A stretch of 29,478 bases of DNA from JANMAT01 sp031359995 (GCA_031359995.1 JANMAT010000093.1:1-29478); one strand, 5' to 3'; shown: positions 1 to 9,555, counted from the stretch's first letter. A program made the numbers and translations. Notes: generated by a model not told the origin, from the sequence alone.

Positions 1-13
1 GATCCGTGTGACT

Positions 14-1545
<1,532 letters not shown>

Positions 1546-1818
1546 AATCACCTGAACGATTGCTCGTTCAAGCAGATTTGCAGAGAGCCCAGTCGAGAGC
1601 GGCTCGCTCTCATTAACCGGACTTACTTGGCACCCGATGGTTGGTCGGGCGCCGAAATTGACTGACGTTCTCCAGATCTTGCGACCTGTGAACGCCCGCA
1701 CTGGCGTTCTTCGTCCTGTCTTCTGTTTTCAAGGAGCCATTGGCTCGCGCACTTTCACCGTGGTGAAGCGGTGCGCATCGTCTCTAGGCTCTGCCTTTCG
1801 GCGTTGCCCCGAGGCGAA
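1546..1818 (-). promoter_or_regulatory. 16S rRNA leader with boxA-like element and hairpins
   Basis: Untranslated leader of about 270 bases between the rRNA promoter and mature 16S; no gene lies here. In transcription order it holds a strong hairpin at 1747-1776 (GCGCAC/GTGCGC outside, TTCAC/GTGAA inside), a 13-base palindrome at 1734-1746, and a boxA-like CCTTGAAAACAG at about 1722-1733. Further hairpins follow at 1690-1709 (7-bp stem GAACGCC/GGCGTTC), 1633-1649, 1595-1611 (GAGAGC/GCTCTC) and 1553-1570 (7-bp stem TGAACGA/TCGTTCA). The order hairpin then boxA is that of rRNA antitermination (nut-like) sites that load NusB/NusE. The later hairpins probably take part in RNase III processing together with sequences beyond 16S. 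The elements are read directly; the roles are inferred from rRNA operons in general. Confidence 0.7.
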
Positions 1819-1823
1819 GGGAT

Positions 1824-1852
1824 ACTCTATCGGGCACTTCTTGCCGTGTCAA
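1824..1852 (-). promoter_or_regulatory. rRNA operon promoter overlapping the tyrS stop
   Basis: On the minus strand TTGACA (1847-1852) is followed after exactly 17 bases by TAGAGT (1824-1829), a near-consensus housekeeping sigma promoter and the best one in the window. Predicted transcription start is about 1816-1818. The TGA stop codon of tyrS (1849-1851) lies inside the -35 hexamer, so the rRNA promoter begins within the end of the upstream gene. No second promoter of comparable quality was seen in the leader. Confidence 0.8.
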
Positions 1853-3135
1853 CTCGACTCGGCGACTCCGTCTCGCAGCGCCACCACATGGTACGTGGAG
1901 CGCCCCTTTCGGAGCAGTACGAAGCGCTCGTGGAGCACCTCGTCGACCGACAATGTAGCGCCGGTCGCGAGCTTTCGTCCATTTCCCGACACGCCTTGTT
2001 GGTCCAGCGTTCTCCGAGCGTCCGAGAGGGACGAGCAGAGACCCGTCTTCACGAGCAGTGCCGGCAGGGGTGCGAGGTCCTGGATGCTATCGACGATCGT
2101 GCACGGAACCTCACGGGCGACGACCTCGAGCGTGGCGAGCGATGCCTTCGTCGGATCGCCCCCGAAGAGCACGTCGGCCGCCGCAGAAGCCTCGGCCGCA
2201 GCGACCTCGCCGTGCACGATGGTGGTGATGTCGTCGGCGAGCATGCGTTGCGCGAGCCGCCTCTCGGGCGCCGTTCGATGCTGCGCCACAAGGGCCTTGA
2301 CGTCGTCGACGGGTCGCAGCGTCAGCTGCAGCAAGAAGCGCTCCACGTCGTCGTCGGGTAGCTGCATCCAGTACTGGCGGAACTGGTATGGCGACGTCTT
2401 GGCCGGATCGAGCCACAGCGCGCCGCTGACCGACTTGCCCATCTTCTGGCCGTCGGTGCGGGTGAGCAGCGGCCACGTGAGGCCGAAGGCCGAGCGCCCG
2501 GTGCGCCGCCGGATGAGGTCGATCCCGGCGGTGATGTTGCCCCACTGGTCGGAGCCACCCATCTGCATCTCGACACCGTCGGCCTCGATCAGGTGCCGGA
2601 AGTCGTTGGCCTGCAGCAGCATGTAGCTGAACTCGGTGTAGGAGATGCCGTGCTCACTCTCGATGCGCGCCTTCACCGACTCCTTGGCCAGCATCTGGTT
2701 CACCGTGATGTGCTTGCCCACGTCGCGCAGGAACTCGAGCGCACTCATCGGTTCGGTCCAGTCGGCGTTGTCGACGAGCACGGCCTGGTTCGGTCCGGGC
2801 GCGAAGTCGAGGATGCGCTCGAGCTGTCGCTTGATGCAGGCGACGTTGTGCCGCAGCGTGTCGCGGTCGAGCAGGTTGCGTTCTTCGCTACGCCCTCCGG
2901 GGTCGCCAACCATGCCCGTCGCACCACCGGCGAGCGGGAACGGCGTGTGCCCGGCCAGTTGGAACCGACGCAGCATCACCTGCCCCACCAGGTTGCCGGC
3001 GTGCAGGCTGTCGGCGGTGGGGTCGAACCCCACGTAGACGCGGACCGGCCCCTCGGCGAGACGGGCCGCCAGCGCGGCCCGATCGGTGGAGTCGTGGATC
3101 AGGCCACGGGCGTCGAGATCGGCGAGGAGGTCCAT
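1849..3135 (-). CDS. tyrS: Tyrosine--tRNA ligase
   Basis: Charges tRNA-Tyr with tyrosine in the cytoplasm. The 428-residue product has the class I signatures: HAGN at residues 45-48 (the HIGH motif) and KMGKS at 231-235 (KMSKS). The tyrosine pocket is seen in YTEFSYMLLQ at about 166-175 and GGSDQWGNI at about 193-201. A C-terminal S4-like RNA-binding domain follows at about 360-425 (LVKTGLCSSLSDARR). Length is typical of bacterial TyrRS. The ATG start is 35 bases from the divergent DUF2332 gene. No Shine-Dalgarno site is visible; a possible -10 TAGAGG lies at 3155-3160 and shares bases with the -10 of the opposite gene. Linkage of tyrS and mpg is common in actinobacteria. The promoter of the rRNA operon sits on its stop codon. 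Confidence 0.97.
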   Translation of the reverse strand: MDLLADLDARGLIHDSTDRAALAARLAEGPVRVYVGFDPTADSLHAGNLVGQVMLRRFQLAGHTPFPLAGGATGMVGDPGGRSEERNLLDRDTLRHNVACIKRQLERILDFAPGPNQAVLVDNADWTEPMSALEFLRDVGKHITVNQMLAKESVKARIESEHGISYTEFSYMLLQANDFRHLIEADGVEMQMGGSDQWGNITAGIDLIRRRTGRSAFGLTWPLLTRTDGQKMGKSVSGALWLDPAKTSPYQFRQYWMQLPDDDVERFLLQLTLRPVDDVKALVAQHRTAPERRLAQRMLADDITTIVHGEVAAAEASAAADVLFGGDPTKASLATLEVVAREVPCTIVDSIQDLAPLPALLVKTGLCSSLSDARRTLDQQGVSGNGRKLATGATLSVDEVLHERFVLLRKGRSTYHVVALRDGVAESS

Positions 3136-3158
3136 GTCGGAGATGTTCGCACGACCTC

Positions 3159-3164
3159 TAGGGT
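3159..3164 (+). promoter_or_regulatory. -10 element of a likely leaderless DUF2332 transcript
   Basis: TAGGGT ends exactly 6 bases before the ATG at 3171, which would put the transcription start on the A of the start codon. There is no Shine-Dalgarno sequence in between. This spacing is the known signature of leaderless mRNAs in actinobacteria. Confidence 0.55.
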
Positions 3165-3170
3165 GGTCGC

Positions 3171-4211
3171 ATGGCCGTTCCCGACCGTGCCGTGGCCGAT
3201 GCGATCAGGGCCCAGGCCCGGGCGTGCGGTCAGCTCGGTTCCCCCCTGTGGGCCCGGGTTCTGCAGGCCATGGGTGACGACCACGCCCGCGGCGGGGTGA
3301 GCGCAGAGCTGCTCGACGGGCACAGCGCGAAACCGGTGCACGACGCCATCGTGCTCCGCCTGCTCGGTGGGCTCCACCGGCTGGCGCTGCAGGGCCGCGC
3401 GCCCGCGCTCGCCGCGTGCCTGCCGTCCTGCGGTGGCGACGGCGCGCTGGACCCGGCGCCCGCGTTCCACACCGCATTGGTCGAGCACGTCGGGACGTTG
3501 CGCGACGCGATGCGGTGCAACGTGCAGACGAACGAGGTGGCGCGCGCCGCCGCGCTGGTGGGGGGCTTCGTCGAGGTGGCCAGGCGCGCGGCCGGCCTTC
3601 CCCTCCACACCCTCGAGGTCGGGTCGTCGGCCGGTCTGTTGATGAACTGGGACCGGTACCGCTACGAGACCGGGCCCGAGCGGTTCGGGCCGGTCGACAG
3701 CCCCCTCGTGCTCACGGGCAACTGGCGGAGGGCGCCCCGGCTCGGCACGGCCGTGTTCGTCGCCGGACGCGAAGGCTGCGACATCTCCCCCGTCGACGCC
3801 ACCACCGACGAGGGCGCGCTGACGCTCGCCTCGTTCGTGTGGCCTGACCAGCTGGCCCGCCTGCACCGGTTGCGCGCGGCCATCACGGTGGCGCGGGCCC
3901 ATCCGCCCGTCGTCGCCGCCGCCGACGCCGGCGCGTGGCTCGAGGAGCGACTCGGTCAGCGCCGCGACGGCCGGGCGACGGTGGTGCATCACTCGATCGT
4001 GTTGCAGTACCTGCCCCACGAGAGCATCGAGCGGTTGCGCGTCGCGCTCGCGCACGCCGGCACCAGGGCCACGACCGACGCGCCGCTGGCGTGGTTGCGC
4101 ATGGAGCCGGCCGGCCGCCTCGCCGACGTGCGGCTCACCTGGTGGCCCGGCGGCCACGAGACGGTGCTCGGCACCGCCGGCTTCCATGGCCAGGACATCA
4201 CCTGGCGGTGA
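3171..4211 (+). CDS. DUF2332 family protein
   Basis: A 346-residue predicted cytoplasmic protein that I recognise as DUF2332, an actinobacterial family without an established function. Family-like stretches include a Gly-poor N-terminal helical part, HTLEVGSSAGLLMNWDRY at about 144-161, and VVHHSIVLQYLP at about 271-282. The segment LEVGSSAGLLMN resembles the glycine motif of a SAM-binding Rossmann fold, so a methyltransferase-like fold is possible, but no catalytic motif is clear. No signal peptide or membrane segment is seen. It is transcribed divergently from tyrS and converges on mpg with only 8 bases between stop codons, with hairpins across the junction. GC and codon use match the neighbours. 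Confidence 0.8.
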   Translation: MAVPDRAVADAIRAQARACGQLGSPLWARVLQAMGDDHARGGVSAELLDGHSAKPVHDAIVLRLLGGLHRLALQGRAPALAACLPSCGGDGALDPAPAFHTALVEHVGTLRDAMRCNVQTNEVARAAALVGGFVEVARRAAGLPLHTLEVGSSAGLLMNWDRYRYETGPERFGPVDSPLVLTGNWRRAPRLGTAVFVAGREGCDISPVDATTDEGALTLASFVWPDQLARLHRLRAAITVARAHPPVVAAADAGAWLEERLGQRRDGRATVVHHSIVLQYLPHESIERLRVALAHAGTRATTDAPLAWLRMEPAGRLADVRLTWWPGGHETVLGTAGFHGQDITWR

Positions 4212-4240
4212 GGCGCCCCTCAGACGGCCCGGGAGGGCCG
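4209..4240. terminator. Convergent hairpins between DUF2332 and mpg
   Basis: Two small hairpins cover the junction of two convergent genes. The first is TGAGG-CGCC-CCTCA (4209-4222), whose arms contain both stop codons. The second is CGGCCC-GGGA-GGGCCG (4225-4240), lying in the last codons of mpg. No T-tract follows, so intrinsic termination is plausible but not proved. Confidence 0.4.
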
Positions 4241-4819
4241 CCCCTTGCTCACGTGGGGGTCGCCGGCCACGAACCACCGCCACGGCTGCACCACGCCCAC
4301 GCTGATCCCCACACGGGTCGACACACCGGGCTCACCGGGCGGCGCCACCCCATCGTCGACGATGCGGATGGCGCCGCCGAGCACGGTGCCGTCGGCGGCG
4401 CGGTCGAGAGCGAGGGCCTGACACAGCTTGCCCGGGCCGTTGGCCAGGTCGACCGGGCGGAGGTGGGCGCCGCGCCGCTCCTGCATCAGCTCGACGCCGG
4501 CCATCGGTGCCAGCGCCCGCAGCAGCACCGCCTGAGCGTCGCCCTCGGCCCCCGTGACCACGTTGGCGCAGTGGTGCATCCCGTAGGTGAAGTACACGTA
4601 CAACCGCCCGGGTGGCCCGAACATCACCTGGTTCCGGGCCGTCGGACCGCGGAACGAGTGGCTCGCCGGGTCGTCGCGCCGGTACGCCTCGACCTCCACG
4701 ATGCGGCCCCGGCACGGGCCGACCACGAGCACCTTGTTGAGCAGCTCGGGCGCGACCACCGGCGAGTCGCGGCGGAACCACCGCTCGACGAGCACGCGCT
4801 CGCGCCGCGCCGCGGGCAT
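4220..4819 (-). CDS. mpg: 3-methyladenine DNA glycosylase (AAG/MPG family)
   Basis: Base-excision repair enzyme that flips and removes alkylated or deaminated purines. The 199-residue product is normal for bacterial Mpg. The segment RIVEVEAYRRDDPASHSF (about 39-56) holds the active-site glutamate, and NQVMFGPPGRLYVYFTYGMHHC (split here as NQVMFGPPG, YVYFTYGMH, about 63-84) is the family core. ANGPGKLCQALAL near 124-136 is also characteristic. I chose the ATG at 4819 because AGGAG lies 11 bases upstream. A GTG at 4828 overlaps the marC stop as GTGA but has only 2 bases to that AGGAG. It is the last gene of the arginine unit, coupled to marC. The mpg-tyrS neighbourhood is conserved in actinobacteria, here with DUF2332 between them. 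Confidence 0.93.
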   Translation of the reverse strand: MPAARRERVLVERWFRRDSPVVAPELLNKVLVVGPCRGRIVEVEAYRRDDPASHSFRGPTARNQVMFGPPGRLYVYFTYGMHHCANVVTGAEGDAQAVLLRALAPMAGVELMQERRGAHLRPVDLANGPGKLCQALALDRAADGTVLGGAIRIVDDGVAPPGEPGVSTRVGISVGVVQPWRWFVAGDPHVSKGRPSRAV

Positions 4820-4824
4820 CGCCG

Positions 4825-5436
4825 TCACGACTCCTGGACGAGCACCCGCACGCCGTCGGCCATCATCTGCACGGCGATGGCGGCCACCAGCATGCCGGCC
4901 ACGCGCGTCACCAGCAGGATGCCGGCCTGGCGGATGACGCGGGCGATCAGGCCCGACCACCGCAACGCGATCCACAGCACGATGTGCACCGCCGCGAGCG
5001 CCAGGAACAACTGCGTGTACTCGCTCACACCGGAGGCCCGCTGGGTGAGCACGATCGTGGTCACGATGGCGCCGGGGCCGGCCAGGATCGGGGTCCCCAA
5101 CGGCACCATGGCGATCGACGTGCGCTGCTCGGGCGACGCCTGCTCCAGCTCGTCACCCTTGCCGGTCAGCAGCTGCAGCGCGACCATCAGCAACAGCAGA
5201 CCACCGGCCACCTGCAACGCCGGGATCGACACCTTCAGGTACGACAGGATCTGCCGGCCGGCCAGGGCGAACGTGCTGATGACGAGGGCCGACGTGGCCA
5301 CGGCCATGAGCGCGGCACGGTGCCGATCGGGACGGTTCAGCCCGCCGGTGACGGCCAGGAAGACCGGCACGGCACCGGGCGGGTCCATGATCACCAGGAA
5401 GGTGATGAAGGCCTCACCGAAGAGGCGAAGGTTCAC
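4825..5436 (-). CDS. MarC family integral membrane protein
   Basis: A 203-residue multi-pass membrane protein of the MarC/UPF0056 family. About six hydrophobic segments are visible: residues 7-27, 42-60, 70-90, 112-130, 140-160 and 176-196. The N-terminal FLVIMDPPGAVPVFLA at about 13-28 and the central LGTPILAGPGAIVTTIVL at about 113-130 are family hallmarks. The two halves look like an internal duplication (DPPGAVP versus LAGPGAI). The biochemical function is unsettled; the early link to multiple antibiotic resistance is not supported by later work on the family. The GTG start overlaps the argG TGA as GTGA, so it should be cotranscribed with, and translationally coupled to, the arginine genes. 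A role in moving an amino acid or related metabolite would be inference from context only. Confidence 0.9.
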   Translation of the reverse strand: MNLRLFGEAFITFLVIMDPPGAVPVFLAVTGGLNRPDRHRAALMAVATSALVISTFALAGRQILSYLKVSIPALQVAGGLLLLMVALQLLTGKGDELEQASPEQRTSIAMVPLGTPILAGPGAIVTTIVLTQRASGVSEYTQLFLALAAVHIVLWIALRWSGLIARVIRQAGILLVTRVAGMLVAAIAVQMMADGVRVLVQES

Positions 5437-6773
5437 GCGTCGCCGGCTTCGCCCAGCGCGAGCACGCCGAGGTCGGCACCGCCGGCACCGAGCACGCCCG
5501 AGTCGCGGTACACGCCGAGCTTCTGGCGCGAGTCGGCGATGTCGAGGTTGCGCATGATGAGCTGACCGATGCGGTCGAGCGGCCCGAAGGCCGAGTCGCT
5601 GCGCTCCATCGACAGGCGCTCGGGCTGGTACGTCAGGTGCGGTCCGGTGGTGTCGATGATCGTGTAGTCGTCGCCCCGGCGCAGCCGGATGGTGACCTCA
5701 CCGGTGACGGCCGAACCGACCCAGCGCTGCAACGGCTCGCGCAGCATCAACGACTGCGGATCGAACCAGCGGCCCTCGTACATGAGCCGGCCGAGACGGC
5801 GACCCATCGTGCGGTAGTTGTCGAGCGTGCCCTCGTTGTGGATGCCGGTGACGAGGCGCTCGTAGGCGATGAACAGCAGCGCCATGCCGGGCGCCTCGTA
5901 GATGCCGCGGCTCTTGGCCTCGATGATGCGGTTCTCGATCTGGTCGCTCATGCCGAGACCGTGGCGACCACCGATGGTGTTCGCCTCCATGACCAGCTCG
6001 ACCTGATCAGAGAACTCGACGCCGTTCAGGGCCACGGGCCAGCCCTCCACGAAGCGGATGGACACGACCTCGGCCTCGATCACCACGGCCGGGTCCCAGT
6101 GGCGCACACCCATGATGGGCTGCACGATCTCCATCGACGTCTCCAGCTGCTCGAGCAGCTTGGCCTCGTGGGTGGCCCCCCAGATGTTGGCGTCGGTGGA
6201 GTACGCCTTCTCGACCGACGCGCGGTACGGGAGCTCACGTGCGAGCATCCACTCGCTCATCTCCTTGCGACCGCCGAGCTCGTCGACGAAGGCATCGTCG
6301 AGCCACGGCTTGTAGATGCGCAGGGCCGGGTTCACGAGCAGCCCGTAGCGGTAGAAGCGCTCGATGTCGTTGCCCTTGTAGGTGGAGCCGTCACCCCACA
6401 CGTCGACCCCGTCGGCGTGCATGGCTTTCACCAGCAGCGTGCCGGTGACGGCCCGTCCGAGCGGCGTCGTGTTGAAGTACGTCTTGCCGCCCGTGGCGAT
6501 GTGGAACGCCCCGCACTGCAGCGCGATGAGACCTTCGTGCACGAGCTCGGCCCGGCAGTCGACCAGGCGGCCCGCTTCGGCCCCGTACTCGACGGCACGG
6601 TCGGGGATGCCGGCGATGTCGTCCTCGTCGTACTGGCCGAGGTCGGCGGTGTAGCAGTACGGGATGGCCCCCTTCTCGCGCATCCAGGCCACCGCACACG
6701 ACGTGTCGAGGCCTCCGGAGAAGGCGATGCCCACGCGATCGCCGACCGGCAGGGAGGTGAGGACGTTACCCAC
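5433..6773 (-). CDS. argG: Argininosuccinate synthase, E. coli type
   Basis: Joins citrulline and aspartate with ATP to give argininosuccinate, the penultimate step of arginine synthesis. The PP-motif AFSGGLDTS is at residues 17-25; GDGSTYKGNDIERF, MSDQIENRIIEAKSRGIYEAPG and WVGSAVTGEVT follow (each readable in the frame). Length 446 and the whole run of motifs match the long enterobacterial enzyme (about 447), not the shorter type usual in actinobacteria that begins VLAYSGGLDTS. The start is the GTG at 6773: AGGAG lies 7 bases upstream (6781-6785), the N-terminus then aligns with E. coli ArgG, and it overlaps the last 8 bases of argH. The open frame continues further upstream inside argH but that part is not conserved. 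It ends in a GTGA overlap with marC. Confidence 0.96.
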   Translation of the reverse strand: MGNVLTSLPVGDRVGIAFSGGLDTSCAVAWMREKGAIPYCYTADLGQYDEDDIAGIPDRAVEYGAEAGRLVDCRAELVHEGLIALQCGAFHIATGGKTYFNTTPLGRAVTGTLLVKAMHADGVDVWGDGSTYKGNDIERFYRYGLLVNPALRIYKPWLDDAFVDELGGRKEMSEWMLARELPYRASVEKAYSTDANIWGATHEAKLLEQLETSMEIVQPIMGVRHWDPAVVIEAEVVSIRFVEGWPVALNGVEFSDQVELVMEANTIGGRHGLGMSDQIENRIIEAKSRGIYEAPGMALLFIAYERLVTGIHNEGTLDNYRTMGRRLGRLMYEGRWFDPQSLMLREPLQRWVGSAVTGEVTIRLRRGDDYTIIDTTGPHLTYQPERLSMERSDSAFGPLDRIGQLIMRNLDIADSRQKLGVYRDSGVLGAGGADLGVLALGEAGDA

Positions 6774-8202
6774 GAACAGGCTCCTGGGGGGATAGACGGG
6801 CCGCGTCTGCGGCCACTCGGGAACGGAAGCGATCGAGCTGGGCGGCGACCGGCACGGGGCCGGCACCGCCGTAGGTGATGCGGCGTTGCACGCTCACGCC
6901 CGGCGCCACCAGCGCGGCGGCGGCGGGCCCGAGGTCGGGGTGCTCGGCCACGAGCTGGGCCAGGGGCGCCGCCCCCGGCTCGAGGCAGGCCCGCACCAAC
7001 GCGCCCACCACGGCGTGCGACTGGCGGAACGGCATGCCCCGCACCACGAGCCACTCGGCCAGGTCGGTGGCGGCGATGGTGGGCGAATCGGCGGCGGCCT
7101 GCATGCGCTCGGGCACGAAGGTGGCCGTGGCGATCATGCCGCCGATGGCGGCGAGAGCCAGCGACACCTGCTCGACCGCGTCGAACAGAGGCTCCTTGTC
7201 CTCCTGGAGGTCGCGGTTGTACGCCAGGGGCAGGCCCTTCAGCGTGACCAGCAGACCGGTGAGGTCGCCGATGACCCGGCCGGCCTTGCCTCGCGCCAGT
7301 TCGGCGATGTCGGGGTTCTTCTTCTGCGGCAGCATCGACGAGCCCGTGGCGTAGCCGTCGTCGAGCTTGGCGAAGCCGAACTCCTCGGACGTCCACAGCA
7401 CCCACTCCTCGCCGAGGCGGGACAGGTGGATGCCGATGAGGGCCAGGTCGAACAGCGCCTCGGCCACGAAGTCACGGTCGCTGGTGACGTCGAGCGAGTT
7501 GTCGAACGTGCGGGCGAAGCCGAGCAGCTGGGCCGTGCGCAGCGGGTCGAGCGGCAGCGACGAACCGGCCAAGGCGCCGGCGCCGAGCGGCGACACGTCG
7601 AGTCGCTCGATGGTGGCGAGCAGGCGGTCGACATCGCGCGCCAGCGACCAGCCGTGGGCCAGCAGATGGTGGGCCAGCAGCACCGGCTGGGCCCGCTGCA
7701 GGTGGGTGTAGCCGGGCAGGTAGATCTGGCCGGCACCCTCGGCCCGGGCCAGCAGCACCTGCTGCAGGGTCAGCACCCGCCGGGCCACGCGGCGCAGCTC
7801 ACGCTTGCACCACAGGCGGAACGCGGTGGCGACCTGATCGTTGCGGCTGCGACCGGTGTGCAGCTTGGCGCCGGCCGGGCCGGCCAGCTCGGTGACGCGA
7901 CGCTCGATGGCGGTGTGGATGTCCTCGTCGCTGGGCAGGAAGGAGAACGTGCCGGCGTCCAGCTCGGCCTCGGTCGTGCCCAGCGCCGCCAGCACCGAGT
8001 CGGCCTCGGCCACCGTCAGCAGACCGACCTCGGCCAGCATGCGCACGTGGCCGCGACTGCCGACGATGTCGTCACGCCACAGGATGCGATCGAAGGGCAG
8101 GCTCACGGTGTAGGCCATGAGCTCGTCGGCCGGGCCGGACGCGAAGCGGCCGTGCCACAGCGTCCTGCCGGTGGTGATGTCGTCGGGCGTGTCGTTGCTC
8201 AT
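6766..8202 (-). CDS. argH: Argininosuccinate lyase
   Basis: Cleaves argininosuccinate to arginine and fumarate, the last step of the pathway. The 478-residue product belongs to the fumarase/aspartase superfamily: HTGRSRNDQVAT at about 115-126, TH in GYTHLQRAQP near 164-173, and the signature loop GSSMLPQKKNPD at 287-298 with the catalytic serine. Length is normal. The start ATG (8202) overlaps the argR stop as ATGA. Its own end overlaps the argG start by 8 bases. In most actinobacterial operons argG comes before argH; here the order is reversed. Confidence 0.96.
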   Translation of the reverse strand: MSNDTPDDITTGRTLWHGRFASGPADELMAYTVSLPFDRILWRDDIVGSRGHVRMLAEVGLLTVAEADSVLAALGTTEAELDAGTFSFLPSDEDIHTAIERRVTELAGPAGAKLHTGRSRNDQVATAFRLWCKRELRRVARRVLTLQQVLLARAEGAGQIYLPGYTHLQRAQPVLLAHHLLAHGWSLARDVDRLLATIERLDVSPLGAGALAGSSLPLDPLRTAQLLGFARTFDNSLDVTSDRDFVAEALFDLALIGIHLSRLGEEWVLWTSEEFGFAKLDDGYATGSSMLPQKKNPDIAELARGKAGRVIGDLTGLLVTLKGLPLAYNRDLQEDKEPLFDAVEQVSLALAAIGGMIATATFVPERMQAAADSPTIAATDLAEWLVVRGMPFRQSHAVVGALVRACLEPGAAPLAQLVAEHPDLGPAAAALVAPGVSVQRRITYGGAGPVPVAAQLDRFRSRVAADAARLSPQEPVRG

Positions 8203-8663
8203 CGTCCGGCCAGCTCGCGCAGTTGCCGGGCCAGCTTGGCCCCGCCGACCTTCTCGGTGGCCACGCACAGGATCGTGTCGTCGCCGGCGACCGTGCCCAG
8301 GACACCCGGGTAGCCCGAGCGGTCGAGGGCCGACGCCACGACGTGGGCGCAGCCGGGCGGCGTGCGCAGGATGACCAGGTTGGCCGAGTGGTTCACGTCG
8401 GCGACCCACTCGACCATCACTCGTCGCAGGTGGTCGCTCGGGGCCTTGCGCTCCGGTTCGAACTCGGGGATGGCGTAGGCCGTCTCGCCGTCGGCCGTAC
8501 GCACCTTGATGGCACCGAGATCGTCGAGGTCGCGCGACACCGTGGCCTGGGTGGCGTGGATGCCCGCCTTGGCCAGCAGCTCCACCAGCTGGGGCTGGCT
8601 GGTCACGGTGTGCTTGGCGATGGCCTTGGCGATCTCCAGCTGGCGCTGCGCCTTCGTGCTCAC
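8199..8663 (-). CDS. argR: Arginine repressor
   Basis: Arginine-responsive hexameric regulator that binds ARG boxes. The 154-residue product has the N-terminal winged helix-turn-helix (residues about 1-70, with TQATVSRDLDDLGAIKV at about 38-54) and the C-terminal arginine-binding and oligomerisation domain (about 80-150). The latter includes GTVAGDDTILCV at about 122-133, whose GDDT aspartates contact arginine in the family. The start is a GTG, 13 bases after the argF stop, with no clear Shine-Dalgarno site. It lies inside the operon it should control; target-like palindromes are seen in front of argC. The stop overlaps argH as ATGA. Confidence 0.96.
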   Translation of the reverse strand: MSTKAQRQLEIAKAIAKHTVTSQPQLVELLAKAGIHATQATVSRDLDDLGAIKVRTADGETAYAIPEFEPERKAPSDHLRRVMVEWVADVNHSANLVILRTPPGCAHVVASALDRSGYPGVLGTVAGDDTILCVATEKVGGAKLARQLRELAGR

Positions 8664-8676
8664 GGTCGGACGCTGT

Positions 8677-9555
8677 TCATGGTCGGACCCCGAGCAGGAA
8701 GGCCAGCACGGCGCGAGCGGTGTGGAGGCGGTTGTGGGCCTCGGGGAAGATGCGGCTACGGGGCCCGTCGAGCACGTCGTCGGTGGCCTCCTCGCCCCGG
8801 TGGGCGGGCAGGCAGTGCATCACGATCGCCGACGGGCGGGCCCGCTCGAGCAGCGCGGCGTTCAGCTGGTACGGGCGGAACACCGGGCGGCGCTCGTCGG
8901 CCTCGGCCTCCTGTCCCATCGAGTACCAGGCGTCGGTGACCACGCAGTCGGCGCCCTCGACGGCGCCGTGGGGATCGTCGGTGCCGCTCAGCCACGGCAT
9001 GGCGGCCAGATCGGCCGGCGTGGGCCCGTAGCCGGTGGGGCAGGCCGCCATCATGGTCATGCCCGTCTTGCCGGCCGCCTTGGCCAGCGAGCGGGCGACG
9101 TTCGAGAAGTCGCCCGACCACACGATGTGCCGGCCGGCGAGCGAGCCGAACTCCTGCTGCATGGTGAGCACGTCGGCCAGCGCCTGCAGCGGATGGGCGT
9201 CGTCGCTCAGCATGTTCACGACCGGCACCTGCGACACGGCCGCGATGCGGGCGACCTTGTCGTGGGCGAACACGCGGGCGGCGATCACGCCGTGGTAGCC
9301 GTGCAGCACGCGGGCCAGGTCCTCCACCGACTCGCGCGTGCCGAGCTCGCCCGTGTCGGTGACCGGATGGCCACCCAGCTCCATGACCGCCACCTCCATC
9401 GAGTGGCGGGTGCGGGCCGAGGGCTTCTCGAACAGCAGCGCCGCGCCCCTGCCGGCGAGAACGCGCGGCAGGTCGGGTCGGCCCGCCAACGTGAGCACCT
9501 GATCGACCTCGTCGGCCGTGAGGTCGTCGATGTCGAGGAAGTGGCGAACCGTCAC
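8677..9555 (-). CDS. argF: Ornithine carbamoyltransferase
   Basis: Transfers the carbamoyl group from carbamoyl phosphate to ornithine, giving citrulline. The 292-residue product carries FEKPSARTR at about 43-51 (the STRTR-type carbamoyl-phosphate loop, here SARTR), HPLQALADVLT in the middle, VVTDAWYSMGQE, and HCLPAHRGEE near the C-terminus with the catalytic cysteine. The length is slightly below the usual 305-330. I chose the GTG at 9555 because it forms a GTGA overlap with the argD stop and the protein begins right at the conserved RHFLDIDDLTADE segment. The open frame reads further upstream inside argD, but that part is GC-rich shadow. Confidence 0.95.
   Translation of the reverse strand: MTVRHFLDIDDLTADEVDQVLTLAGRPDLPRVLAGRGAALLFEKPSARTRHSMEVAVMELGGHPVTDTGELGTRESVEDLARVLHGYHGVIAARVFAHDKVARIAAVSQVPVVNMLSDDAHPLQALADVLTMQQEFGSLAGRHIVWSGDFSNVARSLAKAAGKTGMTMMAACPTGYGPTPADLAAMPWLSGTDDPHGAVEGADCVVTDAWYSMGQEAEADERRPVFRPYQLNAALLERARPSAIVMHCLPAHRGEEATDDVLDGPRSRIFPEAHNRLHTARAVLAFLLGVRP

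Noticed and set aside
1747..1830. Possible riboswitch in the 16S leader
   Set aside because: The hairpins did not match any riboswitch consensus I know, and the position before 16S rRNA fits antitermination and processing.
2593..3300. Long plus-strand frame opposite tyrS, and similar long frames opposite argG, argH, pheT and others
   Set aside because: They are antisense shadows caused by high third-position GC; the opposite strand encodes clearly recognised enzymes.
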